Assembly (NCBI GenBank): GCA_966211965.1
Contig: CBIHON010000026.1
Coordinates: forward strand, 14,760 to 78,759
Origin: CBIHON01 sp966211965
GTDB lineage: Bacteria; Pseudomonadota; Gammaproteobacteria; Burkholderiales; Burkholderiaceae_D
Length of the DNA: 64,000 nucleotides
Direction of reading: 5' to 3'
Shown here: positions 26,737 to 35,673 of the stretch, in pieces
Position numbering within the stretch: position 1 is the first letter of the stretch
How the letters are laid out: each line of letters opens with the position of its first letter
The notes under the pieces: model-generated
Told to the model about the DNA's origin: nothing
What the model saw: the letters and a program-made list of their open reading frames with translations, nothing else
Database searches by the model: none
Program-made: the position numbers and the translations under genes

Positions 26737-29241
26737 CTACATCGAGATCATGCCGCCACCCCAACCCGGGCTGCTGCCGGCGCCGGACGCACCGCCACCG
26801 CCGCCAAGTCCTCCCAGGCCACCTGCGAGGCTGCCCAAGCCGCCGAGACCGCCCTTGGCAGCCCCGAGCATGCCGGCCGCCTTGGCAGCGGCGCCAGCCA
26901 AGGCGCCGAGGCCGCCTAAGCCACCGGCGCCGCCTGGCGCACCCGGCCCGGCTGCACCGCCAGCCCCGCCCCCGCCCGACGGCGGGGCGTCACCGCCCGC
27001 GGGGGCGTCGGGCGCTTCCGGCGCCAGCTTGGCGGCGCCGGTATTGATATTGACCAGTTTCGACTCGGCGCTGAGGGTGTTCTGGCCGATCAGGTTGACA
27101 TCCAGCGCTTCCTGGAAGATGCCCGCTGGCGTCAGCACGATCTTGCTGGAGCCGCAGGTCAACTCGATCATGTCGCTGGCGTCGACTTTAAAAACCTTGG
27201 CGGTCGTGCCGTAGGTGTCGCCCACCGACACCGATTTGGTCTTGCCGATTTGTTCGGATTGCTGCATCCCGACCAGAGTGTTCATCATCATGCCCACGTT
27301 GGTCAAAAATGCCATCCCCACATTTGTGGTTTTCAGCATTCCCACGAGCTGGGTGACCATCATGGCGATGGTTTCGGTCTGGCTCTGGCCAATGTGGATC
27401 GATTGGCTGGAGCCGATGTCGATATCTTCATTGCTGCCAACTTTGAGACTGCGGTTGTCGGCGATTTTTATTGACTCGCTGGCCCCCACGTCCTCGTCGC
27501 GGTTTTGCCCAATGCTGATTTTTTCATTCTGGTCCACCCGCTCGGAACGATTGCTGTGGATCGTGATGTCTTCGTTCCCGTCCACCACCTCCGTACGCTT
27601 ACCGTGCACCGTGATGGTCTCGTCCCGATCGACCGTTTCCGTCCTGTCGCGCTTGATGTGGTTGGTCTCGTCCCGATCGATCGTCTTGCGCCTGTCGTTG
27701 CCGACCCACTTGTCCTCGTCGTGCTCGACTTCCGTCAGTTGATCCTTTTCCGCATGCAACCAGAGCTGCTCGGAGCCCTTCTTATCCTCAAAGCGGATCG
27801 CGTTGGCGTTGTCATAGCCGCCGCCTTTGGTCGAGCGCGTCAAGATGCCCGATTGCGTGGCGTTGCCCGGTAAGCCCCAAGGAGGCATGTTGTCACCGTT
27901 GTAGACGCGCCCGGTGATCAAGGGATGGTCGGGATTCCCGTTGATATAGCTGACAATGACGCTCTCCCCTATCCGAGGAATGCTCACGGCACCAAACGAA
28001 TTCCCTGCATGAGTCGTCACCACCCTGACCCAGCATGAACTGTTCTGATCCTTCGGCCCTCGGCGGTCCCAAGGGTGGCTGATTTTCACGCGGCCGTGGG
28101 TATCAGTCCAGATTTCCTCACCGGGCGGCCCGGTGACAATCGCCACTTCCGAGGCATAGGCTTGCGGGTAAGGAGTGAGACGTTCCGGGCGATAGGGTTC
28201 GCTGCTGGGGCGGACAATGAAGCGTGTATTGTGCCGCACCTCTTGCGAGGCGGCGCCGGTCTCATAGCTGTTGTCGGCCCAGTCGTACCAGGCGGCTTCG
28301 GCCACGTATTCGCGGTTCTGGTCCTTTCGGGCGCATTCGGTAAGGTTGAAGCGGTAGCCGACCGCAAAGCCGCGCACATTGGTTTCGCCTTCGCAGCGTT
28401 CATGTGTCGATTGCAGCGATTCCATGGCGATGCGGCCGTAGTCCTGACCTTGGCCGGCGTTGCGGTAAATGCCGGGATAGCGGAAGACTTCATATTGACT
28501 CAGCTCATGCGGACGCGGATAAGGCTGGGTCACGTCGAGCAGGGTGCGCGGGCCTTTGAAATCGTACTCGTTGGTGACAAGCTTGCCGCTGTTGACGACT
28601 TGGCCGGCATGGATGGCGCTGACATGCTCCTCATCAGGTATCGCGGCCATGTCTGGCGGGTAGTATCGAATCGTTGCGTGGGACGGCATCGTTGACAGCA
28701 CGTTGACACTGTCGAACAAGACAAGGGTATGGCTGCCCATGCTATGCTCGAAGTAAAAGCCGATACCTTCTTTTTCCTGCAGGCGCATGCAGAAGTCGAG
28801 GTAGCTTTCGTTGTAGAGGACGGTGTAGTCGAGGCTGGGGTAGCGGCCGGTGGTCTTGTCCTTGATCGTGATGCCGAATTCGCTGTAGATCGACTTCACG
28901 ATATCGAGGCCGCTCATGTTCTGATAAACGCGGAAATCATTGGTCAGCGAGAGAAACCACGCTTTCGGACGCAGCCGCAGTTCATACATGTGGTATCGGC
29001 CATGACGGCGCACCTGCTTGAACTCGCTGACGTTTGCATTCAGATAGCGCCGCGATTTATCTTGCAGTTCTATCTCGATGGTCACGTTTTTCCCAAGCAA
29101 GGCATTGAGCGGAATCGAGTCGTCGAGTGAGGCACAGACCAGGGTGCCGTCAAACATGCGGCTGAGTTCTTCATAGCCTCGGTACGAGTCAAATTTGAAG
29201 CTCTCGCCCAAGTCAGTATGGACGGTGTAAATGCGAGGCAT
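26737..29241 (-). CDS. vgrG: Type VI secretion spike protein VgrG with glycine-rich tail
   Basis: The 834-residue spike protein forms the trimeric tip of the T6SS tube. The N-terminal gp27-like part (residues 1-370, e.g. RYLNANVSEFKQVRRHGRYH) is followed by the gp5 OB fold (GRVKISHPWDRRGPKDQN, SVIVSYINGNPDHPLITGRV). Then comes a long beta-helix of repeating units (TVDRDETITVHGKRTEVVDG, SERVDQNEKISIG). The last 90 residues are almost only Gly, Ala, Pro and Leu (GGLGGLGALAG), which is unusual and may dock the PAAR/RHS cargo. It heads the effector operon, with AAGGAA before its ATG. No structural T6SS genes are in the window, so this is an orphan vgrG island. Confidence 0.96.
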   Translation of the reverse strand: MPRIYTVHTDLGESFKFDSYRGYEELSRMFDGTLVCASLDDSIPLNALLGKNVTIEIELQDKSRRYLNANVSEFKQVRRHGRYHMYELRLRPKAWFLSLTNDFRVYQNMSGLDIVKSIYSEFGITIKDKTTGRYPSLDYTVLYNESYLDFCMRLQEKEGIGFYFEHSMGSHTLVLFDSVNVLSTMPSHATIRYYPPDMAAIPDEEHVSAIHAGQVVNSGKLVTNEYDFKGPRTLLDVTQPYPRPHELSQYEVFRYPGIYRNAGQGQDYGRIAMESLQSTHERCEGETNVRGFAVGYRFNLTECARKDQNREYVAEAAWYDWADNSYETGAASQEVRHNTRFIVRPSSEPYRPERLTPYPQAYASEVAIVTGPPGEEIWTDTHGRVKISHPWDRRGPKDQNSSCWVRVVTTHAGNSFGAVSIPRIGESVIVSYINGNPDHPLITGRVYNGDNMPPWGLPGNATQSGILTRSTKGGGYDNANAIRFEDKKGSEQLWLHAEKDQLTEVEHDEDKWVGNDRRKTIDRDETNHIKRDRTETVDRDETITVHGKRTEVVDGNEDITIHSNRSERVDQNEKISIGQNRDEDVGASESIKIADNRSLKVGSNEDIDIGSSQSIHIGQSQTETIAMMVTQLVGMLKTTNVGMAFLTNVGMMMNTLVGMQQSEQIGKTKSVSVGDTYGTTAKVFKVDASDMIELTCGSSKIVLTPAGIFQEALDVNLIGQNTLSAESKLVNINTGAAKLAPEAPDAPAGGDAPPSGGGGAGGAAGPGAPGGAGGLGGLGALAGAAAKAAGMLGAAKGGLGGLGSLAGGLGGLGGGGGASGAGSSPGWGGGMISM

Positions 29242-29250
29242 GGAATTTCC

Positions 29251-29604
29251 TTATTGGGTATTTTGGGAAGAAGGAGCGTAGGCCGGTACGCCATTGTCTT
29301 GAAGGAGCACGGCGGATTTAGTGAAGGATTCTTTACTAATTTTGCTAGACGGCGGTGCGGATTTAGTGAAGAATTGTTCACTAATTTTATCGACCGGGGG
29401 TGCAGATTTCGTTTGCATTTCCGCATTCACCGCCGATGTCGAAGCACGCGCGGTCCGGTGCCTAGCGTTCCTGCGCCGGGTTGATGCGGACACCACTGCC
29501 GGACTCGGCGAACTGTCCGAGCGGGCGGGTACGATAGGCACGTCCCGTTTGAGACTTTCCGCCTCAGGCGCTGCATGGCACTGTGCTGCATCGTTTTGGG
29601 GGGG
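29251..29604 (-). other. Displaced C-terminal reading frame of the gene upstream of vgrG
   Basis: Beyond the C7 tract (G7 on the plus strand, 29598-29604) the original frame stops within 12 codons, but another frame stays open to a TAA at 29251-29253, 9 bases before the vgrG start. It encodes QNDAAQCHAAPEAESLKRD and ends with a repeated 15-residue unit (TKSAPPVDKISEQFF, TKSAPPSSKISKESF) encoded by 45-base imperfect direct repeats at 29312-29388. Loss of one C (C6), or a +1 ribosomal shift, would join both frames into about 377 residues. The tight packing against vgrG suggests this is the native end. Confidence 0.6.
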
Positions 29605-30385
29605 AAGAACGCACTGGCGTCGAGGTTGCCTCTTCCGAACCGCTGCGGATGGCGCGCTGGAACGCGGCCAGAATTTTTTTTGCTTGAGATGCCCCTGGCG
29701 TATCCGAGCGGGCGATCTTTTCCAGCACTTGCAAGTTCCTATCGCATAGCAATTGCGTCGCGTCGGTGTCGGCGGGATCGGATTCCCGGGATGGGCTTTT
29801 TGACGCTGTGGATGCATTAGACTGGCCGCTTGCTTTCGTAGGCGAGCTGCGCACCAGGCTTGCCGCCGCTTGCATCTGCTCGGACAAGTACAAGGCTTCG
29901 GTCTTTGCCTTGGCGACGCCATGCTCTTCGAGCACCCGCAGCGCCCTCTCGAATTCGCTTTCCTTCTCTTCTTTGTCGATCAGGTCGGCCGAGTAGATGC
30001 CCTGGCGTCCGATTGAACGGATATCGATATCCGCCCAGGCAAGGCCGAAACGTGGGGCGACATGCTCGAATACCTGTTCCCAGATGAACTTGCGGCTGGC
30101 AGTCACCCGCATGCCGGTGCGCGCTCGGTTGCGCGCTTTGCATTCCTCGCCGATCTTTTTGTCCTCGCGATAGGCGGCATGCATGTCTTCCTCGATGAGC
30201 TGTTTAAGGGAGAGGTAGTCAGGGATCAGACACGCCTTTTCCTGGAGATTCTTCTTGTGCGCTTTCGAATCGGCATAGTTGGCTGCCGCCTTGCGCACTG
30301 TTGAGAGGATCTTGGTTTTATTGGTTTCAAACCGCATACCGATCCCATCCTCTCGGGACTCGATGCCGACCGCTTGCCGTGCCAT
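29564..30385 (-). CDS. Unknown protein encoded upstream of vgrG, interrupted at a C7 tract
   Basis: I do not recognise a family. As read, the protein has 273 residues. The N-terminal 165 residues are helical and charged (KILSTVRKAAANYADSKAHK; FIWEQVFEHVAPRFGLAWAD; a DKEEKESEFERALRVLEEHG coiled stretch). After that comes a Ser/Thr/Pro linker and a second helical stretch (LQVLEKIARSDTPGASQAKK). The frame ends soon after the C7 tract, leaving 322 bases before vgrG. Strong AGGGAGGGG precedes the ATG. As the first gene of the vgrG operon it could be an adaptor/chaperone for spike loading or a regulator. Confidence is good that it is a gene and low for any role. Confidence 0.65.
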   Translation of the reverse strand: MARQAVGIESREDGIGMRFETNKTKILSTVRKAAANYADSKAHKKNLQEKACLIPDYLSLKQLIEEDMHAAYREDKKIGEECKARNRARTGMRVTASRKFIWEQVFEHVAPRFGLAWADIDIRSIGRQGIYSADLIDKEEKESEFERALRVLEEHGVAKAKTEALYLSEQMQAAASLVRSSPTKASGQSNASTASKSPSRESDPADTDATQLLCDRNLQVLEKIARSDTPGASQAKKILAAFQRAIRSGSEEATSTPVRSSPPKRCSTVPCSA

Positions 30386-30563
30386 GTATTCCCCTCCCTG
30401 GGAATTGACTTTTTGTTGTTGCTTATCCGTATACTGCCAATACTGACAAGACGCCGATCATGGCTGAGACGAGGGGAGTTGTCAATATGCAAATTCAATC
30501 TCCCCTTCCCTCATCAGCCAGATTTAACCTTTCCTGCTGGACAGGCTCAAAACAGTTATCTTT

Positions 30564-30618
30564 CCAGATTTAAGACGGGCGATAGGGCGTGCACGCATCC
30601 CAGCCGGATCGCACAAAA
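30564..30618 (+). repeat. Dispersed direct repeat, copy A
   Basis: CCAGATTT, GACGGGCG, AGGGCG and GCCGGATCGCACAAAA occur here in the same order as at 31418-31477. The two copies flank the CheY-like gene. Nothing else is evident in 30386-30649 apart from a possible vgrG-operon promoter near 30430-30465 (minus strand TTGTCA and GGATAA, with 15 bases between them). Confidence 0.55.
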
Positions 30619-30649
30619 GTTTATTCATCGCAATGAATCTCCCCTCCCC

Positions 30650-31060
30650 TCACACCGCGAGCCCTCTTTGTATCAGGATGTGGTCGAGTGTTTCCTTCAG
30701 ATGCGAGGCATTCAAGAATCGTTTGACGAGATAGCCATCGGCGCCGGCTTGTGTCGCCGCCGCCATGTCCACCGTTTCCGCCTCGGCCGTCACCACCAGC
30801 ACGGGCAGATGCTGCCACTCGGCGCTGGCGCGAATCGTCCGCAGCAACGCCAGACCATCCATGCCAGGCATGTTCCAATCGGTGAGAACGAAATCGACGG
30901 GGGTAGCGGACGCCTCGGCGGATTGCATGTGCTGGATTGCCTGCTCGCCGTTTTCTGCCTGGGAAACCTTGGTGTAGCCCAATTTTTTCAGCAGGGCGGC
31001 GACGAGGATGCGAATGATCGGCAAATCATCGACCACAAGAAAATGAAAGTCAGCCGGCAT
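30650..31060 (-). CDS. CheY-like single-domain response regulator
   Basis: The 136-residue receiver domain has the acidic pair in FLVVDDLPIIR, phosphoacceptor Asp in FVLTDWNMPGMDGL, the switch Thr in VLVVTAEAE and the conserved Lys in YLVKRFLNA. The residue after that Lys is Arg instead of the common Pro (KP), which may change output. No DNA-binding domain is present, so it would act by protein contact, as CheY does on motors or in a phosphorelay. A longer upstream frame exists, but ATG 31060 has AGGA nearby and starts directly before the receiver. No kinase gene is adjacent. Confidence 0.9.
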   Translation of the reverse strand: MPADFHFLVVDDLPIIRILVAALLKKLGYTKVSQAENGEQAIQHMQSAEASATPVDFVLTDWNMPGMDGLALLRTIRASAEWQHLPVLVVTAEAETVDMAAATQAGADGYLVKRFLNASHLKETLDHILIQRGLAV

Positions 31061-31417
31061 GCGAGGTATTCCTGTTCGCCGCCATACGGCAAATTGAAGG
31101 GAGAGCGTTGCCACATCGACAATAATAAGTAATCCACCAGAAAAAAGTGGTTGACCCCAGCGGTTGGCTGAGAGCGGCCCAAATAATGACAATCAAGACA
31201 ACATCTGGAGTCTAGCAAGATAAATATCTGCTCGTCAAATTTATTAAAACGCTAATACTTTCTATTAACATTTAATCGCTAGACGCCAGCGCCGCCGGCA
31301 GAATGATAAGGTCTTGGCAGAGCAAATTCCGCGTGGCGGATCTTGCCTCACGCCATCTTGACTAGAATGGCATATATTTAACCTTCCTCTCTATACGGAC
31401 GCGAAACTCTCTCTTGC

Positions 31418-31477
31418 CAGATTTCACATTTGACGGGCGGGAGGGCGGGAAATCGCCTCTGGCCGGATCGCACAAAA
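31418..31477 (+). repeat. Dispersed direct repeat, copy B
   Basis: Similar to 30564-30618 in the same orientation, ending in the identical GCCGGATCGCACAAAA. It runs into the long hairpin that begins at 31474. The stretch 31061-31417 is AT-rich and holds no supported gene; it should contain the promoter of the CheY-like gene. Confidence 0.55.
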
Positions 31478-31530
31478 ACAGTCGAAAAAATAGCCGGCAA
31501 TACATGCCGGCTATTTTTTCGACTGTTTTT
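31474..31530. terminator. Bidirectional terminator hairpin with 26-bp perfect arms
   Basis: Arms 31474-31499 and 31505-31530 are perfectly complementary around the 5-base loop ATACA. Each arm includes an AGTCGAAAAAATAGCCGGC segment and ends in a run of A or T, so U tracts form on both strands. The end of the broken phage-like gene (stop near 31511) lies inside the right arm. Confidence 0.85.
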
Positions 31531-31905
31531 TTGCCGCCTTGGCTTGATGTTGCATGAACAGGTGATCGATCGCATCGACCGTCCGCACTTCATGCGACTC
31601 CAGATCGTGCTGGTAAAGCGTCGACCACGCCAACATTCCGGAATGCAAGAGCGGATTCGGTCCAAAGCCGTTGCTGGTGCGCTTGCGGTTGAGTTCGGAG
31701 AATATGCGCCAGCAGGTCGGTCGGGGCAAGAGACCGGCGCCAGCGCTTCAGGGAGGCTGCCGAGCTGGCACCCGAAGCTTTCGTAATGCTGGCGCAACGT
31801 ACAGCCGTCGCCTTGATCTTCGCTGAGCGCAGATTCGTTCTCGGCGAAGGCCAGCAACTCGTCAGTTAGCCCTTGGGAAAATTTGCCAGGTTGTTGCTGG
31901 CTTCA
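31511..31905 (-). pseudogene. Frameshifted phage-tail-type gene fragment
   Basis: The 5' half reads GLTDELLAFAENESALSEDQ and CTLRQHYESFGCQLGSLPEA in one frame. The 3' half continues in another frame as FSELNRKRTSNGFGPNP, then LAWSTLYQHDLESHEVRTVD and a Lys-rich end. The phrase GFGPNP with a following W and an E-x-x-x-x-x-D stretch resembles phage tail assembly chaperone proteins. The frame change is near 31720-31735 (around the codons for CPD). It is probably a decayed prophage gene. Family assignment is tentative. Confidence 0.6.
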
Positions 31906-31940
31906 AATCAGCGGCAATTCGCGGACATGGCCCGCTCCTG

Positions 31941-33194
31941 CTATTCCCCGAATTTTCGAACGGCATCCAGCGCCAGGCCGGCGCCGATGCTGCCGAACAA
32001 ATCCCCTTCCACTCGCCGCGCGTCGGGCAACAGGGCCGCTATTTTTTCACGCAACAACTTCACCCCGCTCGAGCCGCCGGTAAAAAACACCGTGTCCACC
32101 GCATCGGCCGCAACACCCGCATCGCGCAGCAGACCCAGCACCGTCGCCTCGATCTTCGTGACCAAATGAGCGATCGCGGCTTCGAATTCATCTCGCTGCA
32201 AAGTCAGGCTTTGTGCCGGCACCAGCCGCTCGAGCTGCAATTGCGTCGACACTGCATCGGATAGTGCAATCTTGCCCTCTTCGACCTTCAAGGCCAGCCA
32301 ATGCCCGGCGCGCTCCTCGATCAGCTTGAGCAGGCAATCAAGCTTGCCGCGTTCGCGCGCATCGCGATACACATCCTTCAACTGCAGCCAGACTTTTTGC
32401 GTGTAAGCCAGATTGATCGTGTGCCAGGTCGCCAGATTGAAGTAATAGCTCGACGGCACTTCGCTGTTGTTATTCATACGCGAGCCCAAGCCGAGCAAGG
32501 GCATCACGCTCGACAGGCTGAGGTATTTATCGAAATCGGTGCCGCCGATATGCACGCCGCCGGTGGCCAGGATATCGTCGCGCCGCTCGGCTTTTTTTGC
32601 GTGCTCGGGCGACAGGCGCACCAGTGAAAAGTCCGATGTGCCGCCGCCGATGTCGACGATCAGCACCAGCTCCTCGCGCGCAATGCCGGACTCATAATCG
32701 AAGGCGGCTGCAATCGGTTCATACTGGAAGGCAATGTCCTTGAAGCCGACCGCATGGGCGATATCGGCCAGGGTGTTTTGCGCAAGCTGGTCAGCACCGC
32801 TGCTGTCGTCCACGAAGAACACCGGACGCCCCAACACCGCGCTGGTAAATTCGCGGCCGGCCGCCAGTTCCGCACGGCGCTTGAGTTCGCCGATGAACTG
32901 CTCCAGCAAGGTACGGAAAGGCAACGCCCGCCCTGCCACTTCGGTCTGGCCGTCGATCAGGCTGCTGCCGAGCAGGCTTTTCAAGGAGCGCATCATCCGG
33001 CCTTCATATCCGGCCAGATAAGCCGCCAGCGCGGCCCGCCCAAAACTGACGATGTCGTCCTCGGCATTGAAAAACACCACCGAAGGCAAAGTGGGTTTGC
33101 CGTCTTCAAGCTGCAGCAAGGCGGGTTGCCCCGGCCTGCACCAGCCTACCGTGGAATTGGACGTACCGAAGTCTATGCCGCACGCGTTTGCCAT
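31941..33194 (-). CDS. yegD: YegD-type Hsp70 family protein
   Basis: This 417-residue actin/Hsp70-fold ATPase lacks the DnaK substrate-binding domain. It begins GIDFGTSNSTVGW (phosphate 1 motif), has the IVDIGGGTSDFSLV phosphate 2 motif and the adenosine motif FFTGGSSGVKLL. These fit the YegD subfamily of putative chaperones, whose clients are unknown. It is the last gene on the egt strand, 182 bases after egtB, and may be expressed with it. It seems intact. A scrap of a second copy lies at 13538-13582. Confidence 0.9.
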   Translation of the reverse strand: MANACGIDFGTSNSTVGWCRPGQPALLQLEDGKPTLPSVVFFNAEDDIVSFGRAALAAYLAGYEGRMMRSLKSLLGSSLIDGQTEVAGRALPFRTLLEQFIGELKRRAELAAGREFTSAVLGRPVFFVDDSSGADQLAQNTLADIAHAVGFKDIAFQYEPIAAAFDYESGIAREELVLIVDIGGGTSDFSLVRLSPEHAKKAERRDDILATGGVHIGGTDFDKYLSLSSVMPLLGLGSRMNNNSEVPSSYYFNLATWHTINLAYTQKVWLQLKDVYRDARERGKLDCLLKLIEERAGHWLALKVEEGKIALSDAVSTQLQLERLVPAQSLTLQRDEFEAAIAHLVTKIEATVLGLLRDAGVAADAVDTVFFTGGSSGVKLLREKIAALLPDARRVEGDLFGSIGAGLALDAVRKFGE

Positions 33195-33376
33195 GGGAAT
33201 TCTTGGGATTCAAAAAAGTGGGTGATGATATGTCAAAGGCCGATGAATGTCTTCAAAACTTGAAGGTTTCTTGAGAAAGCGCTACCAGCGTGACGCCAAT
33301 TTGGCTGAACCAGCAAAGTCCGGCTCCCATTCGGCAATGTCAACCTCTCACCATCAGTTTTTTCATCCAGTTGCGC

Positions 33377-34648
33377 TCAGGAGTTCGCCAGCCTGATACC
33401 GCTGAATTGCCAGCGCGCGCTTGCAGGAAAAAAATTGCGATAGGTAAAGCGCGAATGTCCGAGCGGCGTGACACAGGACGAACCACGCAGAACGTACTGG
33501 TTGACCATGAACTTGCCGTTGTATTCGCCGATTGCGCCTCGCGGAGCAGCGTAGCCGGGATACGGCGCATAGCTGCTGGAAGTCCATTGCCAGCATGCGC
33601 CAAACAGTTGGGACAGACCGGTTCGGAATGCCGCGGCTTGCGGATGCAAGGTTTCGGTTGCGGCGGCCTCTTCCATGTCGGCAGCACGCGCCGCGTATTC
33701 CCACTCCGCCTCCGTCGGCAGGCGCGCCCCGACCCAGCGCGCATAGGCATCCGCTTCGAACAGCGACAAGTGCACCACCGGCCGCTGCGGGTCGAGCCGC
33801 TGCAAGCCCAGCAGCGTAAATTCGCGCCAACCGTCCTGCCCGTCTTGCGATGGCGCCTGCCAATACATCGGCTGCCGCAGCGCCTGGGCGCGGACCCAAT
33901 CCCAGCCTTCCGACAACCAGAGCGCCGGATTGTCATACCCACCCGCCTCGACAAAGGTGAGAAATTCGCCGTTGGTCACCAGCCGCGACGCCAGCGCAAA
34001 GCGCTCGACAAATTGCCGGTGCCGCGGCATCTCGTTGTCGTAGCAAAATGCGCTGCCAGCGTGGCCGATTTCAATCACGCCGGCATCGAAGCTCAGCCAG
34101 CTTGGCGGCGCGGCGTCGGCATCGGCATCGCCGGACAGGGGCGCATCGAGATAGGCGGGACAAAGCGGATTCATCGACAGCAGATGCTTGATGTCGGTCA
34201 GCATCAACTCCTGATGCTGCTGCTCGTGCTGCAAACCCAACTCGATCAACTGCATCAACTCTGGGGCCGGCTCGCGCTGCACCAGCGCAGCCACGCGCGC
34301 ATCGACGCTCTCCCGGTAAGCCCGGATTTCCGCCAGCGTTGGTCGCGTCACCAGCCCGCGCTGCGCACGCGGATGCTTTTCGCCGATGCCGTTGTAATAG
34401 GAATTGAACAAGACGCGAAACGCTGGATGATATGGATGAAAATCCCGCTCCATCCGCTCCAGGATAAAGGTTTCGAAAAACCAGGTGGTATGCGCAAGAT
34501 GCCATTTGACGGGACTCGCGTCGGGCATCGATTGCACACAGCAGTCCTCGTCTGACAAAAGTTTCGCGAGCTGCATGGAATGCCTGCGTACCATCTCATA
34601 GCGTGCTTGCAGAAAGGACGGTGCAGTGTGCCTGATTGGCGATTGCAT
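33377..34648 (-). CDS. egtB: Ergothioneine biosynthesis protein EgtB (hercynine sulfoxide synthase)
   Basis: EgtB is a cytoplasmic non-haem iron enzyme that uses oxygen to join hercynine to a thiol donor (gamma-glutamylcysteine or cysteine) as a sulfoxide. The 423-residue protein has the DinB-like domain with WHLAHTTWFFETF (iron ligand His53) and LQHEQQHQELML (His141, His145), and a formylglycine-enzyme-type domain (VVHLSLFEADAYARWVGARL, YVLRGSSCVTPLG). All three iron histidines are present, unlike in the SenA-like paralogue at 7790-8986. It lies downstream of egtD with one methyltransferase gene between. No egtC or egtE is in the window. Confidence 0.95.
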   Translation of the reverse strand: MQSPIRHTAPSFLQARYEMVRRHSMQLAKLLSDEDCCVQSMPDASPVKWHLAHTTWFFETFILERMERDFHPYHPAFRVLFNSYYNGIGEKHPRAQRGLVTRPTLAEIRAYRESVDARVAALVQREPAPELMQLIELGLQHEQQHQELMLTDIKHLLSMNPLCPAYLDAPLSGDADADAAPPSWLSFDAGVIEIGHAGSAFCYDNEMPRHRQFVERFALASRLVTNGEFLTFVEAGGYDNPALWLSEGWDWVRAQALRQPMYWQAPSQDGQDGWREFTLLGLQRLDPQRPVVHLSLFEADAYARWVGARLPTEAEWEYAARAADMEEAAATETLHPQAAAFRTGLSQLFGACWQWTSSSYAPYPGYAAPRGAIGEYNGKFMVNQYVLRGSSCVTPLGHSRFTYRNFFPASARWQFSGIRLANS

Positions 34649-34702
34649 GCTTCACGCTCCTGACAAAACCTTGCCTCTCCACAGAGGCTTTTCAGTAAAG
34701 AC

Positions 34703-35557
34703 CTACAGCCCGGTAAAAAACCGCTGGTCCATCTCTTCCAGGCCGAGCGTTTCGAGCACATCATGCAGCCGCTCGCCCGGACGCCGGCGCGGCAGGTTCT
34801 TGTAGCTGGCGATGATGAGTTCGTTCTTCATCGAATGCTCCCAGCCCACCAGTTCGGTCACGTTGACCTGGTAGCCATGCGCTTCCAGTTGCAGGCAACG
34901 CAGCACGTTGGTGACCTGGCTGCCGAACTCGCGCGTGTGCAGGGGATGGCGCCAGATTTCGGTCAGCGCATTTTTTGCCAGCGTCCTGCCTTTGTTCTTC
35001 TTCAGCACCGCAGCGACTTCGGCCTGGCAGCATGGCACCAGCACGATAAACCTGGCCTGTCTCTTCAGGGCAAAACGGATGGCATCGTCGGTCGCGGTAT
35101 TGCAGGCGTGCAGCGCGGTCACGATGTCGATTTTTTCCGGAAGGCGATCCGATTCGATCGATTCCGCAACCGACAGATTGAGGAAAGACATGCCGGGGAA
35201 ACCCAAGCGCTTGGCCAGCTCTTCGGATTTCTTGACCAGTTCGTCGCGGGTTTCTATGCCGTAGATATGCGAGGCATCGTGCCGGGCCTTGAAAAACAGG
35301 TCGTACAGGATGAATCCAAGATAGGATTTCCCCGCACCGTGGTCGACCAGTTGAATATCCTCATGCTCTTGCCGGATCTCGTCGAGCAAAGGCTCGATGA
35401 ATTGGGTCAGATGATAGACCTGCTTGAGCTTGCGCCGGCTGTCCTGGTTCATCTTGCCGTCGCGGGTCAGGATGTGCAGTTCTTTCAGCAGCTCGATCGA
35501 TTGGCCGGGCTTGATTTCGTGTTTCTGGTCGGGAGGGCTTGCGGATTTGGCGTTCAT
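34703..35557 (-). CDS. SAM-dependent methyltransferase of the Methyltransf_32 type
   Basis: The 284-residue class I methyltransferase has the SAM motif LVDHGAGKSYLGFILYDLF (motif I), an acidic end of strand 2 (IYGIETRDELVKKS) and a post-I segment with DIVTALHACNTATDDAI. The phrase LVPCCQAEV resembles Methyltransf_32 proteins, whose substrates are mostly unknown and may be RNA. It lies between egtD and egtB with gaps of 116 and 54 bases, so co-expression is likely. It could be an ordinary RNA methyltransferase placed there by chance, or could act on a thiol/selenol histidine product. Confidence 0.85.
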   Translation of the reverse strand: MNAKSASPPDQKHEIKPGQSIELLKELHILTRDGKMNQDSRRKLKQVYHLTQFIEPLLDEIRQEHEDIQLVDHGAGKSYLGFILYDLFFKARHDASHIYGIETRDELVKKSEELAKRLGFPGMSFLNLSVAESIESDRLPEKIDIVTALHACNTATDDAIRFALKRQARFIVLVPCCQAEVAAVLKKNKGRTLAKNALTEIWRHPLHTREFGSQVTNVLRCLQLEAHGYQVNVTELVGWEHSMKNELIIASYKNLPRRRPGERLHDVLETLGLEEMDQRFFTGL

Positions 35558-35673
35558 CTGGCTGCTTATTTACTGGCTGGTCAAACCGTCATTCTATTTG
35601 AACGGCGTGTCCTGCGAAAACCAAAGAGCAACGTGCCGTTTCGAATATTGCGCAGACCAAACCATGCCGCCCC

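Noticed and set aside
27505..28695. Repeated sequence in vgrG considered as a CRISPR array
   Set aside because: The repetition is at the protein level (beta-helix units of the spike); there are no identical repeats with regular unique spacers.
29312..29388. 45-base direct repeats considered as CRISPR or attachment sites
   Set aside because: They are imperfect, in frame and encode a 15-residue protein repeat.
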